Positions 1 through 8,744 of a DNA stretch of 64,000 bases are shown in pieces. Origin of the DNA: Massilia rhizosphaerae (GTDB lineage Bacteria; Pseudomonadota; Gammaproteobacteria; Burkholderiales; Burkholderiaceae_D); assembly GCF_016093545.1 (NCBI RefSeq), contig NZ_JADKYX010000009.1, forward strand, positions 179,145 through 243,144. The letters are read 5' to 3'. Within the stretch, counting starts at the first letter, position 1; every line of letters starts with the position of its first letter. A program made the translations under genes and the position numbers. The notes below the pieces were generated by a model. That model had not been told where the DNA came from, did no database searches, and saw nothing but the letters and a program-made list of their open reading frames with translations.

Positions 1-1
1 C

Positions 2-661
2 GCGATCGTGCACCGGCTCGACCCGCCCAGCTATTTCTTCGTCGGCGACGACAGCGCCGACCTGCACTTCGACGCGGCGCAGCTGCCGCAAGGCTGGACG
101 GCCGGCTGCCGCTGGGCGCACTTCGGCGGCATCAGCCTCGCGCGCCAGCCGCTCGCGGGCAAGCTCGTGCTGCTGGCCGAAACGCTGAAGGCGCAGGGCG
201 TGCGCATCAGCTACGACCCGAACTTCCGCGCGCTGATGGACGAGGACTACGACCCGACCCTCAAGCGCATGACGGCGCTGGCCGACGTCGTGAAGGTGTC
301 GGAGGAAGACCTCGTCGGCCTGCTGCGCACACACGACGCCGACGCGGCCTTTGCCACCTTGCGCGGCTGGAACCCGGATGCCAGCTACCTGTACACGAAG
401 GGCGCGGCCGGCGCCTCGCTGCATACGCCGGACGGATCCTGGCAACAGGCGGCGCCGCGCATCACGCCCGTGGACACGGTCGGCGCCGGCGACGCCAGCA
501 TCGCCGCGCTGGCCTGGAGCATGCTGCATGCGCCCGAGCGCGACGGCCGCACCCACCTGCGCTTCGCCGTCGCGGCGGGCGCCGCGGCCTGCCTCGCGGC
601 CGGCGCCACGCCGCCCACGCTGGCGGCCATCGATACGCTGCTGGCGGGGATGCACGCCTGA
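2..661 (+). CDS. PfkB-family sugar kinase, fructokinase-like (5' truncated by window edge)
   Basis: This is the C-terminal ~220 residues of a ribokinase/PfkB-family kinase; the frame is open to the left edge, so the true start lies outside. Such enzymes phosphorylate a free sugar, typically fructose, with ATP in the cytoplasm. Visible family features are FFVGDDSADLHF in the lid region, ISYDPNFR (the DPNxR sugar-pocket motif) and the C-terminal VDTVGAGDAS anion hole with the catalytic Asp. It is clearly paralogous to the kinase at 2060-2971 (shared ADLHF, DPNFR and GD motifs). It converges on the LamB-like gene with one base between the two stop codons. Substrate is inferred, not shown. Confidence 0.85.
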   Translation, partial: AIVHRLDPPSYFFVGDDSADLHFDAAQLPQGWTAGCRWAHFGGISLARQPLAGKLVLLAETLKAQGVRISYDPNFRALMDEDYDPTLKRMTALADVVKVSEEDLVGLLRTHDADAAFATLRGWNPDASYLYTKGAAGASLHTPDGSWQQAAPRITPVDTVGAGDASIAALAWSMLHAPERDGRTHLRFAVAAGAAACLAAGATPPTLAAIDTLLAGMHA

Positions 662-662
662 C

Positions 663-1895
663 TCACCAGCAGTTTTCGAACGTGAGGCCGACCGTGTAGC
701 CGGACAACGCCGTGCCGAAGACGCCGTTCGCGGCCAACGGATCGTTCGCGCGCGCGGCCGCGCGGGCCGCCTCGTTCCAGTGCGCGTGCGTGAAGAACAG
801 GCGCAACTCGGGACGGTCGAAATAGCCGGGCGCGGTCGTCAGCGCGACGGCGGCCGTGAACTTGGTCAGCCGGCGCACGTCGCCGTTCTGCGGCGCGACG
901 CGGTCGTGGCCCACGTCGGCCAGCAGCTTCACGTGGTCGGCCAGCGCATACGACAGCCTGCCGCCGGCCGACGCCCACGTCTTCACTTTCGCAGCGTCGT
1001 GCGCGGTATCCCGCTGCCAGACGCCGACGAGCTCCCCGCCGAAGCGCCGCGTGACCTGCGCGAACCAGCTCTCGACGACGCGCAGCCGGTGCACATCGCG
1101 GCCGTTCGTGATGTCGCCCGTCGCCCCGTTGTCCGTCCCCGCGCCCGTCCCCCACTGCACCGCGAGGCGATTCTCGCCGGCGCCGGCCAGGATGCGCTGG
1201 CGGTGCTGCACGGTCGCCATCGAACCGCCGTGGTGGCCACGCTCGCCGTCGCTGCGGATCAGCGCCAGGCCCAGTTCCAGCGTGCCGCCCGGGTTCACGG
1301 GCACGCCGCGCAATTGAAAGTCGTGGCGGTTCGCGGTGTCGCCGACGCGCATGATCGGCATCGTCTGCTGGTCGTCATGCAGGTAGGCGTAGCTGAATTT
1401 CATCGGACCCACCGGCACGTTCTCGATGCCCACGCCCATCCCGGACGGATTCCAGTACAGGAAGTCGTCCGCGTTCACCCCTTCGCGCTTGTAGTAGCGG
1501 CGCCCGAGCCACACTGCGGCGTCGCCCAGGCCGCTCACGTGTTCGATGGCGAAGTAGGCCTGCGGCAGCCCGATCTTCCAGCCGCCCTCCGGCCGTTTCG
1601 CGTTGTTGGACGCGGCCTCGTTGCCCAGGTTGAGCATCGCATAGGCCTTCACGTCCTCGCCGGCGTCGCCCCGCACCAGGTGCTGGCCCAGCAGCATCTC
1701 GCCGTAGACGCCGCACTCGTTACCGAGCCGGTACTTCGCGCCCGCGCCGGCCAGGGCGAAGCAGGTCTGGCCGCCGCCCGCGCTGTTGGCGGCCGCGTTG
1801 GCGCGCACATAATTCTGGACGTCCAGGGCGGACGCGGGAAAGCAGAACGCGAGCGCGAGCAGCGCCGGCGCCGGTGCAACGATGTGCATGCGCAT
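663..1895 (-). CDS. LamB-type (maltoporin-like) outer-membrane sugar porin
   Basis: Predicted trimeric beta-barrel sugar porin of the LamB/ScrY superfamily, about 410 residues. The start at 1895 is chosen over an upstream frame start because AAGGAGA sits seven bases before it. A signal peptide is evident (residues 1-23, ending FPASA before LDVQ). Alternating amphipathic strands, a Cys pair near the N-terminus as in LamB, and a C-terminal aromatic residue (ends ENCW) support the call. It lies downstream and in the same direction as the sugar ABC operon, so it probably supplies outer-membrane entry for that sugar. Two strong inverted repeats separate it from the kinase, so its expression may be partly uncoupled. 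Which sugar is unknown. Confidence 0.72.
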   Translation of the reverse strand: MRMHIVAPAPALLALAFCFPASALDVQNYVRANAAANSAGGGQTCFALAGAGAKYRLGNECGVYGEMLLGQHLVRGDAGEDVKAYAMLNLGNEAASNNAKRPEGGWKIGLPQAYFAIEHVSGLGDAAVWLGRRYYKREGVNADDFLYWNPSGMGVGIENVPVGPMKFSYAYLHDDQQTMPIMRVGDTANRHDFQLRGVPVNPGGTLELGLALIRSDGERGHHGGSMATVQHRQRILAGAGENRLAVQWGTGAGTDNGATGDITNGRDVHRLRVVESWFAQVTRRFGGELVGVWQRDTAHDAAKVKTWASAGGRLSYALADHVKLLADVGHDRVAPQNGDVRRLTKFTAAVALTTAPGYFDRPELRLFFTHAHWNEAARAAARANDPLAANGVFGTALSGYTVGLTFENCW

Positions 1896-1929
1896 GTGTA
1901 ATCTCCTTTTTCTTTTTTTGGGCAAAGCG

Positions 1930-1980
1930 GATCCCGTCCGGCCGCGGCGCGATGCCGCGGCAGGTCGATGGAACGGGATC
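1930..1980. repeat. Nested inverted repeats in the lamB-like leader
   Basis: GATCCCGT (1930-1937) pairs with ACGGGATC (1973-1980), and inside it GCCGCGGC occurs at 1941-1948 and again at 1954-1961; that 8-mer is its own reverse complement, so the copies can pair. The structure lies 35-85 bases upstream of the lamB-like start. It may attenuate read-through or protect mRNA ends; no U-tract follows, so it is not a standard terminator. Confidence 0.5.
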
Positions 1981-1988
1981 TGTTACTC

Positions 1989-2036
1989 GTAGGGTGGGCA
2001 CCCGCGTTTGATGCCCCCGGCATCAAACGCCCACGC
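1989..2036. repeat. GTAGGGTGGGC-family dispersed repeat with 12-bp perfect hairpin
   Basis: The element begins GTAGGGTGGGCACCC, the same head as the repeats near 17.9 and 55.4 kb. It then carries a perfect 12-bp stem, GCGTTTGATGCC (2004-2015) with GGCATCAAACGC (2019-2030) around a CCC loop. It lies between the kinase stop codon and the porin leader. It could reduce transcription into the porin, but its recurrence elsewhere marks it as a REP-like element. Confidence 0.6.
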
Positions 2037-2059
2037 GTGACGTATGCGACGTGTTGGCG

Positions 2060-2971
2060 TTATCCGCCCAAGGCGTCGACTTCTTGCGCCGTGGGCGCAT
2101 ACGGCCCCGCGTGCATCGCGGCCGTGGCGGCCACCGCCGCGATGCGCGCGAGCCGGCGCGCCGGCGCCATCTCCGGATGGAGCAGCAGACCGGTGATCCA
2201 CGCGGCCATCGATGCGTCGCCGCAGCCGACGGTGTCGACGACGTCCACGCGGCACGCCGGCGCGTCGAGCACGTGGCTGCCCTGGATCAGCGCCAGGCCG
2301 TCGGCGCCGCGCGTAAACAAGATCTCGGCGTCGGGCGCCAGCGCGCGCAGCGCGGCCAGCGCGTCATGCGGCGCGAGGCCCAGGAACAGGCCTTCCAGGT
2401 CTTCGTCGGACACCTTGATGTGGCTGGCGAGGCCCGCGACCAGCTCGAACGTGGGCCGGTACGCGGCGTCGCGCATCGCGGTGCGGAAGTTCGGATCGAA
2501 GGCGATGCGCTTGCCGGCCTGGCGCGCCATCAGGGCCTGCTCGACGAGCCGCCGCGCCAGCGGGCCGCGCGCCAGGGCGAGACTGCCCACGTGGATCACG
2601 TCGGCCGCCTCCAGCCAGCCGTCGGGCAGCAACTCCGGGCGGAAGTGCAGGTCCGCGCTGTTCTCGCCCAGGAAGACGTAACGGGGCGGATGGCGCGACG
2701 TCACCATCGCGATGAACGGCGGCGCGTCCACGCGCTGCAGGAAGCGCTCGTCCAGGCCCGCCTGCGCGCTCGCCGCGGCGATCTCGTCGCCGAAGGCGTC
2801 GATGCTGACGGCGCCCGCATAACCCGTGTGCACGCCGAGCCGGGCACCGACGCGCGCCACGTTCCAGCAGGAGCCGCCGGGCAGCGAGCGCCAGGTACCG
2901 TCGTCCTGGCGGATCATGTCGGTCAGCGCTTCGCCGAAGACCACGTAGCGGGGAAGTCGTTGTGCTTGCAT
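2060..2971 (-). CDS. PfkB-family sugar kinase, fructokinase-like
   Basis: Full-length ribokinase-family kinase of 303 residues, predicted to phosphorylate the sugar imported by the adjacent ABC transporter. N-terminal VVFGEALTDMI and LPGGSCWNVARV match the substrate-binding start of fructokinases; IAFDPNFR (around residue 155) and VDTVGCGDAS (around residue 240) are the pocket and catalytic motifs. In the latter the usual GAGD is GCGD, a tolerated change that keeps the catalytic Asp. The start codon is one base after the permease stop codon, so translation is probably coupled. It is a paralogue of the truncated kinase at the left edge. Fructose is the likeliest substrate but is not demonstrated. 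Confidence 0.88.
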   Translation of the reverse strand: MQAQRLPRYVVFGEALTDMIRQDDGTWRSLPGGSCWNVARVGARLGVHTGYAGAVSIDAFGDEIAAASAQAGLDERFLQRVDAPPFIAMVTSRHPPRYVFLGENSADLHFRPELLPDGWLEAADVIHVGSLALARGPLARRLVEQALMARQAGKRIAFDPNFRTAMRDAAYRPTFELVAGLASHIKVSDEDLEGLFLGLAPHDALAALRALAPDAEILFTRGADGLALIQGSHVLDAPACRVDVVDTVGCGDASMAAWITGLLLHPEMAPARRLARIAAVAATAAMHAGPYAPTAQEVDALGG

Positions 2972-2972
2972 G

Positions 2973-4001
2973 TCAGTTCGCCTGTTGTTGATAACGCCAT
3001 TTATCGAGCATCACCGCGAGCACGATGACGGTGCCCTTGGCCACGTACTGCCAGAACGACGACAGGCCGAGGATCGTGAGGCCGTTGTTCAGCAGGCCGA
3101 TGATCAGCGCGCCCGTGACGGTGCCCCACACCGTGCCCACGCCGCCCATCAGGCTCGTGCCGCCGAGGACCACCGCGGCGATCGCATCGAGCTCGTAGCC
3201 CGAGCCCCAGTTGCCGTTCGCGCCGTACAGGCGGCTCGCGGACATCGCGCCCGCCGTGCCGGCGCACAGGCCGGAGAACGCGTAGACGAACACGAGGACG
3301 AGGCCGACCTTGATGCCCGTGAGCCGCGCCGCCTGCGGATTGCCGCCCACCGCGTACACGTGCATGCCCAGCACCGTGCGGCGCAGGATGAACCACGCCG
3401 CCAGCACGAGCGCCGCGGCCACCCACACGAGCCACGGCAGGCCGGCGAACGAATCGTTGCCGATCCATTCGAAGGTCGGGATCTCGCGGTTCAGGATCGT
3501 GGTGCCGTCGGCCAGCAGGTACGCGACGCCGCGCAGCGCCGTCATCGTGCCGAGCGTGACGACGAACGGGTTGATCTTGAAGACGGCCACCAGCAAGCCG
3601 TTCAAGAGGCCCATGCCCAGGCCCGCGAGCAAAAAGATCGGCAGCGACAGCGCCGGCGCGTGACCGGGCAGCGACGCGATCATGCCCAGCACCGCGGACA
3701 CCGCCAGCACCGAGCCGACCGACAGATCGATGCCGCCCGTGAGGATCACGAACGTCATGCCGGTCGCCAGCACGAGGTTGATGGAACTCTGGCGCAGCAC
3801 GTTCATCGTGTTGGCCACCGTCGCGAAGTTCGACACGCCGTCTTCGGCGAAATACCCGGTCAGGAAGTAGAACACGATGTACAGCGCGACGAGCACGGGC
3901 AGCATGCCCATGGTCGCGAACATGCGCGAGAACGCCTGCTTGACGCCGCCGTGCGCGCCGGCGCCCGGCGCGGCGGGAAATGATGATTTGATGGTCTGCA
4001 T
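2973..4001 (-). CDS. Sugar ABC transporter permease, RbsC/FrcC type
   Basis: Inner-membrane permease of a CUT2 (ribose-type) sugar importer, about 342 residues. Start 4001 (MQTIKSSF) is preceded by GGAGA at good spacing; the longer upstream frame lacks hydrophobic character and overlaps the ATPase. Roughly eight to ten hydrophobic segments are visible, with the family motif ILTGGIDLSVGSVLA near residue 90 and LGGTSLMGG near the C-terminus. It follows the ATPase by 11 bases and abuts the kinase. It would form the pore partner of the ATPase at 4013-5521 and receive substrate from the binding protein at 5571-6512. Confidence 0.92.
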   Translation of the reverse strand: MQTIKSSFPAAPGAGAHGGVKQAFSRMFATMGMLPVLVALYIVFYFLTGYFAEDGVSNFATVANTMNVLRQSSINLVLATGMTFVILTGGIDLSVGSVLAVSAVLGMIASLPGHAPALSLPIFLLAGLGMGLLNGLLVAVFKINPFVVTLGTMTALRGVAYLLADGTTILNREIPTFEWIGNDSFAGLPWLVWVAAALVLAAWFILRRTVLGMHVYAVGGNPQAARLTGIKVGLVLVFVYAFSGLCAGTAGAMSASRLYGANGNWGSGYELDAIAAVVLGGTSLMGGVGTVWGTVTGALIIGLLNNGLTILGLSSFWQYVAKGTVIVLAVMLDKWRYQQQAN

Positions 4002-4012
4002 GATGGTATCTC

Positions 4013-5521
4013 CTATGCGGCCTGGGCCTGCGTGGCCAGTGCCATGATGTTTTCCTGGGTGATGCGCTCGCCCTGCAGTTCCCCGGCGAGCCAGCCTTCG
4101 CGCATGACGAGCACGCGGTCGCACACGCCGATGATTTCCGCCAGCTCGCTCGAGATGCACAGCACGGCGACGCCGGCGTCCGCGAGCTCGTGGATGATCC
4201 GGTAGATCTCGTGCTTGGCGCCGATGTCCACGCCGCGCGTCGGCTCGTCGAGGATCAGCACGCGCGGGCCGATTTCCAGCCAGCGCGCCAGCAGGAGCTT
4301 TTGCTGGTTGCCGCCCGACAGGCCGCCGATGATGCCGTCCGGCCCCGCGCCGCGCGCGGACAGTTTCGCGATCGCGTCGCGCGTCACCCGCAGCAGTTCG
4401 CCGCGGTTGAGCACCCCGCAGCGCGCGTGCTTGCCGAGGACGTTCATCGTCACGTTGGCGAGCAGCGACTGCTGCAGGAACAGGCCCTGCCCCTTGCGGT
4501 CTTCCGGCACGTAGGCGATGCCGAGGCGGATCGCATCGGCCGGCGTGCGGATCGCCACCGTGCGCCCGTCGACGGCGATCGTGCCGCCCGTCATGCGATC
4601 GGCGCCGAAGATCAACCGCGCCAGTTCCGTGCGGCCCGCGCCGACGAGCCCCGCGAGGCCGACGATCTCGCCCGCGCGCACGTCCAGCGATACCGGATGC
4701 ACCTTCGCGCCGCGCACGTCGGTCAGCTTCAGGCGCGCGGGGCCCGGCACGCGCCGCCCGGCATGTTCGTAGAAACCGCCGAGTTCACGGCCGACCATCA
4801 TCCGCACCACCGTGTCCGGTGTCGCTTCGGCGCGCGTGAGTTCGCCGATCCACGTGCCGTCGCGCAGGACGGTCACGCGGTCGGCCAGCATGCGCACCTC
4901 GGCCATGCGGTGGCTGATATAGATGATCGCGATGCCGCGCTCGCGCAAGGTCCGCATCACGTCGAACAGGCGTTCCGTCTCGCGTTCGGACAGCGCGGCC
5001 GTCGGCTCGTCCATGATCAGCACGCGGCTGTCGTGCACGAGGGCGCGGGCGATTTCCACCTGCTGCTGGTCGGCGATCGACAGGCCGCTCGCGATGCGCG
5101 TGGGCGAAAAGGTCGCGCCGAGGCTTTTCAGGACCTCCGCCGCGCGCCGGTTCATCTGCGCCGTGTCGACGACGCCGAAGCGCCCGCGCGGCTCCGCGCC
5201 CATGAAGATGTTCTGCGCGACCGTGAGATTGGCCGCGACGGACAGCTCCTGGTAGATCAGGTTGATGCCGCAGGCGCGGGCGTCGGCCGGACAAGTGATG
5301 CGCACAGGCTGGCCGCCCACGCGGATCGTGCCGGCGTCCGGCCGGTACACGCCGGCCAGGATTTTCATCAGCGTGCTCTTGCCGGCGCCGTTTTCGCCCA
5401 TCAGCGCGTGGATTTCGCCGGCGCGGACGGTCAGCTGGACGCCGTCGAGCACCGTGACGGCCCCGAACCGCTTGCGGATGCCGGCGACCTCCAGCACGGC
5501 GGGTGGATCGATTGTTGCCAT
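4013..5521 (-). CDS. Sugar ABC transporter ATP-binding protein, RbsA/FrcA type (duplicated NBD)
   Basis: Cytoplasmic ATPase of 502 residues with two nucleotide-binding domains, as in RbsA/XylG/FrcA. Domain 1 has Walker [10 protein letters not shown] (residues 42-50) and Walker B with [10 protein letters not shown]. Domain 2 has the degenerate Walker A VGAGRTE typical of the family, the signature LSGGNQQK and [12 protein letters not shown]. The length matches RbsA. It is the second gene of the operon, 49 bases downstream of the binding protein, and energises import through the following permease. Substrate is unassigned, but linked PfkB kinases point to fructose or another hexose. Confidence 0.93.
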   Translation of the reverse strand: MATIDPPAVLEVAGIRKRFGAVTVLDGVQLTVRAGEIHALMGENGAGKSTLMKILAGVYRPDAGTIRVGGQPVRITCPADARACGINLIYQELSVAANLTVAQNIFMGAEPRGRFGVVDTAQMNRRAAEVLKSLGATFSPTRIASGLSIADQQQVEIARALVHDSRVLIMDEPTAALSERETERLFDVMRTLRERGIAIIYISHRMAEVRMLADRVTVLRDGTWIGELTRAEATPDTVVRMMVGRELGGFYEHAGRRVPGPARLKLTDVRGAKVHPVSLDVRAGEIVGLAGLVGAGRTELARLIFGADRMTGGTIAVDGRTVAIRTPADAIRLGIAYVPEDRKGQGLFLQQSLLANVTMNVLGKHARCGVLNRGELLRVTRDAIAKLSARGAGPDGIIGGLSGGNQQKLLLARWLEIGPRVLILDEPTRGVDIGAKHEIYRIIHELADAGVAVLCISSELAEIIGVCDRVLVMREGWLAGELQGERITQENIMALATQAQAA

Positions 5522-5570
5522 GTCTCCTCCATCGAGGGAATTTGCGCCGGCCGACGCGGCCGGCAGCCTT

Positions 5571-6512
5571 TTAGTGGCTGGCCCAGCCTTTGTAGGCCAG
5601 TACGTTCTGCTTGGTGATCGCTGGGGTGGGGATCAGCACGACCGGATTGGCCGGCCGCTTGCCGTTCATGATCCCGTAGCCGATGTCGACGGCCATCGCG
5701 GCCATCTTGTAGGGGTCCTGGGCGGCGGTGACGGCGAAGATGCTGTTCTTCGATTTGAGCGCCGCCTCCGCGTCCGGCGCGCCGTCGACGGACGCCACCA
5801 TCTGCACGTCCGCGCGCCCGGCCTGCTTGACCGCGAGTTCGGCGCCGATGGCCGACGGGTCGTTGATCGCGAACACGGCGTCGATGCGGCGGTGCGCGAT
5901 CAAGAGGTTCGTCATGACTTCCATGCCGCCATCGAGGCTGCCCTTCGCGTCCTGGTTGTCGGACACGACGCGGATGCCCGTGCCGGCGAACGCCCGCTTG
6001 CAGCCGGCCACGCGCGCCGTCACGGCGGTGACGGGCGGACCGTTGACGATCACGACGTTGCCCTTGCCGTGCAGGCGTTCGACGATGCGCTTGCAGGATT
6101 CCGTGCCGGCCATCGTGTTGTCGGACATGACCGTCGCATCCGCGTTGTCGGCGCCGACGTCGACGGCCATCACGACGATGCCGGCATTGCGCGCTTTTTG
6201 CAGCACGGGCGCGATGCCTTTCGGGTCGGACGCGTTGACGATGAGGATGTCGACCTTGTTGGCGATGAAGTTTTCGATCTGGCCGACCTGGATATTCAGG
6301 TCGTATTTGCTGGAGACGGTCGTGACCCGGACCTTGTCCCCGCCGATCTTCCTGGCCGCGTCGCCGGCACCCTTGCCGATGGCGACGAAATACGGATTGG
6401 CGAGGTCGCTGACGGCCACGCCGACGGATTTCAAAGGCCGCGCGGCCTCGGCCTGGCCACCCAGGGCAAAGGCGAGCGCGCCGATGCAGGCGAACACGGC
6501 TGGTCTGTTCAT
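5571..6512 (-). CDS. Periplasmic sugar-binding protein, RbsB/FrcB type
   Basis: Substrate-binding protein (Peripla_BP_4 fold), 313 residues, with a signal peptide at residues 1-23 (ends GGQAEA). The mature part begins with a ribose-binding-type strand ([16 protein letters not shown]) and contains [13 protein letters not shown] and [10 protein letters not shown], landmarks of the sugar cleft. It is first in the operon, so it is probably the most abundant product, as usual for binding proteins. Its promoter region carries one of two LacI-type operator copies (6560-6578). This protein sets the transporter's specificity, but the sequence alone does not tell me which sugar binds. Confidence 0.92.
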   Translation of the reverse strand: MNRPAVFACIGALAFALGGQAEAARPLKSVGVAVSDLANPYFVAIGKGAGDAARKIGGDKVRVTTVSSKYDLNIQVGQIENFIANKVDILIVNASDPKGIAPVLQKARNAGIVVMAVDVGADNADATVMSDNTMAGTESCKRIVERLHGKGNVVIVNGPPVTAVTARVAGCKRAFAGTGIRVVSDNQDAKGSLDGGMEVMTNLLIAHRRIDAVFAINDPSAIGAELAVKQAGRADVQMVASVDGAPDAEAALKSKNSIFAVTAAQDPYKMAAMAVDIGYGIMNGKRPANPVVLIPTPAITKQNVLAYKGWASH

Positions 6513-6559
6513 GGCGATGTCTCCGAGCTGTTTTGTGTATTGAATGCTGCGTGATGAAA

Positions 6560-6578
6560 CAACTTTACACGTGTCGAC
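6560..6578. promoter_or_regulatory. Candidate LacI-family operator, copy 1
   Basis: CAACTTTACACGTGTCGAC contains the palindrome ACACGTGT with the central CG typical of LacI/GalR operators. It lies about 50 bases upstream of the binding-protein start. A second copy, 17 of 19 bases identical, is at 6741-6759. The divergent LacI-family gene is the obvious ligand. Confidence 0.65.
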
Positions 6579-6740
6579 TTTTTGTCGTCAACAGATTTTT
6601 TTAAAGATTTTTTAATAGTTGATAGACCACAACAGCCGACTGTGCATGGTGCCGGAGCCGCGCCTGCACTTGGCGTATCGATGCCCTGATTGCACGCAAG
6701 TATTTTTGCTATGATGGTGACGCGCCTGCCGGTGGCAAGC

Positions 6741-6759
6741 CAACTTTACACGAGTCAAC
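6741..6759. promoter_or_regulatory. Candidate LacI-family operator, copy 2 (autoregulatory position)
   Basis: CAACTTTACACGAGTCAAC, the second operator-like copy, ends six bases before the regulator's start codon. Binding here would block transcription or early elongation of the regulator gene, suggesting autorepression. The two copies are 181 bp apart, compatible with looping across the divergent promoters. Confidence 0.62.
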
Positions 6760-6765
6760 AAACTG

Positions 6766-7824
6766 ATGAAAACTGCGCCGAATGCCAACGCCTCTCGTGG
6801 CCCCGCCTCTCGTGGCCCGGTCACCATGCACGACGTCGCCGCGCGGGCCGGCGTGTCGCGCGCGACGGTGTCGAAGTATTTCAATGACCGCGAGGGATTG
6901 AAGGCGGACACCCGGGCCCGCATCGAACAGGCATGCCGCGAACTCGAATACGTGCCCGACCCGCACGCCGTGAGCCTCGTGCGCGGACGCTCGCGCATGG
7001 TCGGCGTCATCCTGCCGGTCGTGAACGAACCCTTCTTCGCCGAAGCCCTGCGCGCGATCGAAGCCAAGGCCAAGGCGCTGGGCATGGACGTGATCATCCA
7101 GTGCTCGTACAACGACCCGGCCGAGGAAGCGGCGGCGCTGATGACAATGCGGTCGATGAAGGTGGCGGGCGTGATCCTGACCGCGGTCGCGTCGAAGGCG
7201 AACCTCGACCTGTTGCTGCGGCTGGAGCAGGAAATGCGCATCGTCTACATGGACAGCTATGTGCACGAAGACTGCAACTACGTCATGAACGACAACCGGC
7301 AAAGCATGGCGATGCTGACCCGCTACCTGCTCGGCCGCGGCCACCGTCCGGCGTATCTGGGGGCGCCGCCCGTCGCGCATCCGTCGCCGGAAGAGCGGCT
7401 GGCCGGCTACCTGGAGGCGATGGAGGAAGCGGGCATGGCACCGCACGTCGTGCCCGGCAGCACGCAACCGTCGTGGGATTTCGAAGCGTACGCCTTCCGC
7501 CACGTGCTCGACTGGCTGGCGAGCGGCGCCTGGAAGCGCGCCGGCGTCACGGCGCTGGCCTGCGGCACGGACAGGCTCGCGATCGGCGCGATGTCCGCGT
7601 GCCGCCGCTTCGGGCTGGAACCGGGCAAGGACCTGGCCATCGTGGGCCACGACGACCTGCCCATTTCCGCCTACCTGTATCCGCCGCTGACGACGTTCCG
7701 GCAGGACGTCGCCGCCATCGGCGTGGCGGCGATGGCATGCCTGCAGGCGCAGCTCGACGGCACCGCCGTAACGCCCTACCGCAAGCGTTTTACGGGCGGC
7801 CTGGTGCCGCGCGAGTCGGCCTAG
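6766..7824 (+). CDS. LacI-family transcriptional regulator of the sugar operon
   Basis: 352-residue repressor. The N-terminal HTH (residues about 20-65) shows TMHDVAARAGVSRATVSKYF and the hinge region RSRMVGVILP, followed by a periplasmic-binding-protein-like effector domain ending in TTFRQDVAAIG. It is divergent from the sugar ABC operon and flanked by two operator-like repeats, so it probably senses the imported sugar or its phosphate. Unusually, residues 9-18 are encoded by a 15-bp tandem repeat (6790-6819) giving ASRGP twice just before the HTH. No strong ribosome-binding site precedes the ATG. The stop codon overlaps that of the convergent transporter gene in the sequence CTAG. Confidence 0.92.
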   Translation: MKTAPNANASRGPASRGPVTMHDVAARAGVSRATVSKYFNDREGLKADTRARIEQACRELEYVPDPHAVSLVRGRSRMVGVILPVVNEPFFAEALRAIEAKAKALGMDVIIQCSYNDPAEEAAALMTMRSMKVAGVILTAVASKANLDLLLRLEQEMRIVYMDSYVHEDCNYVMNDNRQSMAMLTRYLLGRGHRPAYLGAPPVAHPSPEERLAGYLEAMEEAGMAPHVVPGSTQPSWDFEAYAFRHVLDWLASGAWKRAGVTALACGTDRLAIGAMSACRRFGLEPGKDLAIVGHDDLPISAYLYPPLTTFRQDVAAIGVAAMACLQAQLDGTAVTPYRKRFTGGLVPRESA

Positions 7825-8744
7825 CCCGCGTCCGACAAGGACGTCAGCGGCAGGCCCGGCGCCGGGTTGGCGGCCGGCGCGGCGCGTTTGCCGCGGGTCA
7901 CCAGGAAAATACCCAGGATCGACAGGCTGCCCCCCGCGATCGATGCCGCGCCGCGCACCTCGTGGAACAGCAGGAAGCCGAACAACATCGTGAACACCGG
8001 CACCAGATAAAAGTAGGACGCGACCAGCGTGGCCGACTGGCCGCGGATCAGCAGGAACAGCAAGGCCACCGCGCCCACCGACAGCACGACGGCCAGCCAG
8101 GCCAGGCTGGCAATGAAACCCATGCTCCATTGCACGGTGAGTTTTTCCGTCATCAGGGCCGCGGTGCCGGTCACCGCGAAGCACGTCAGGTACTGGATCA
8201 GTGCCGATGGCAGGATCGCGGCCTGGGCGCTGTAGCGCTTTTGATAAAGCGTGCCGAGCGTCAGTCCCAGCAAGCCGATCACGGCCGGCATCACCTGGCG
8301 TTCCACCGACTGCACGCCGGCGATCAGGTTCAGGCCGTTGGACAGCACCGCCACCGTGCCCGCCAGGCCGAGTGCCATGCCCAGCCATTGGCGCGCCGAC
8401 AACGACTCACGGCCCGTCGCGACGGAGATGACCGCGGTCAAGACAGGCTGCAGGCCGATCACGAGCGCCGTCAAGCCGGCCGGCAGGCCGTTGTGGATGG
8501 CGTAGAAGATCCCGCCCTGGAAACACACGTGCATCAGCAGGCCGCTGACGCAAATGTGCGCGTATTCGCTGGCCGTCCTGGGCATGCGCTGGCGGAAGAC
8601 GGGTATCAGGCAAGCCACGACGACCGCGGCGATCGCCATCCGGATCGCGATCAGCACGAAGGGCTCGGCATAGGGCAAAGCGCCTTTCCCTGCGATGAAT
8701 CCGGTACTCCATAACAAAACAAATACTAACGCGGCAAATGACAT
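7821..8744 (-). CDS. DMT-superfamily (EamA) inner-membrane exporter/transporter
   Basis: 307-residue protein with about ten hydrophobic helices and two EamA repeats, typical of RhaT/YdcZ-like metabolite transporters. Start 8744 (MSFAALVF) is chosen because GGAG lies seven bases upstream; the longer frame would need a TTG within that site. The first helix contains LLWSTGFIAGK, a common EamA opening motif. It is divergent from a LysR-type gene across 362 bases, a usual layout for an exporter and its regulator. Substrate is not predictable; amino acids or related metabolites are common for the family. Confidence 0.88.
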   Translation of the reverse strand: MSFAALVFVLLWSTGFIAGKGALPYAEPFVLIAIRMAIAAVVVACLIPVFRQRMPRTASEYAHICVSGLLMHVCFQGGIFYAIHNGLPAGLTALVIGLQPVLTAVISVATGRESLSARQWLGMALGLAGTVAVLSNGLNLIAGVQSVERQVMPAVIGLLGLTLGTLYQKRYSAQAAILPSALIQYLTCFAVTGTAALMTEKLTVQWSMGFIASLAWLAVVLSVGAVALLFLLIRGQSATLVASYFYLVPVFTMLFGFLLFHEVRGAASIAGGSLSILGIFLVTRGKRAAPAANPAPGLPLTSLSDAG

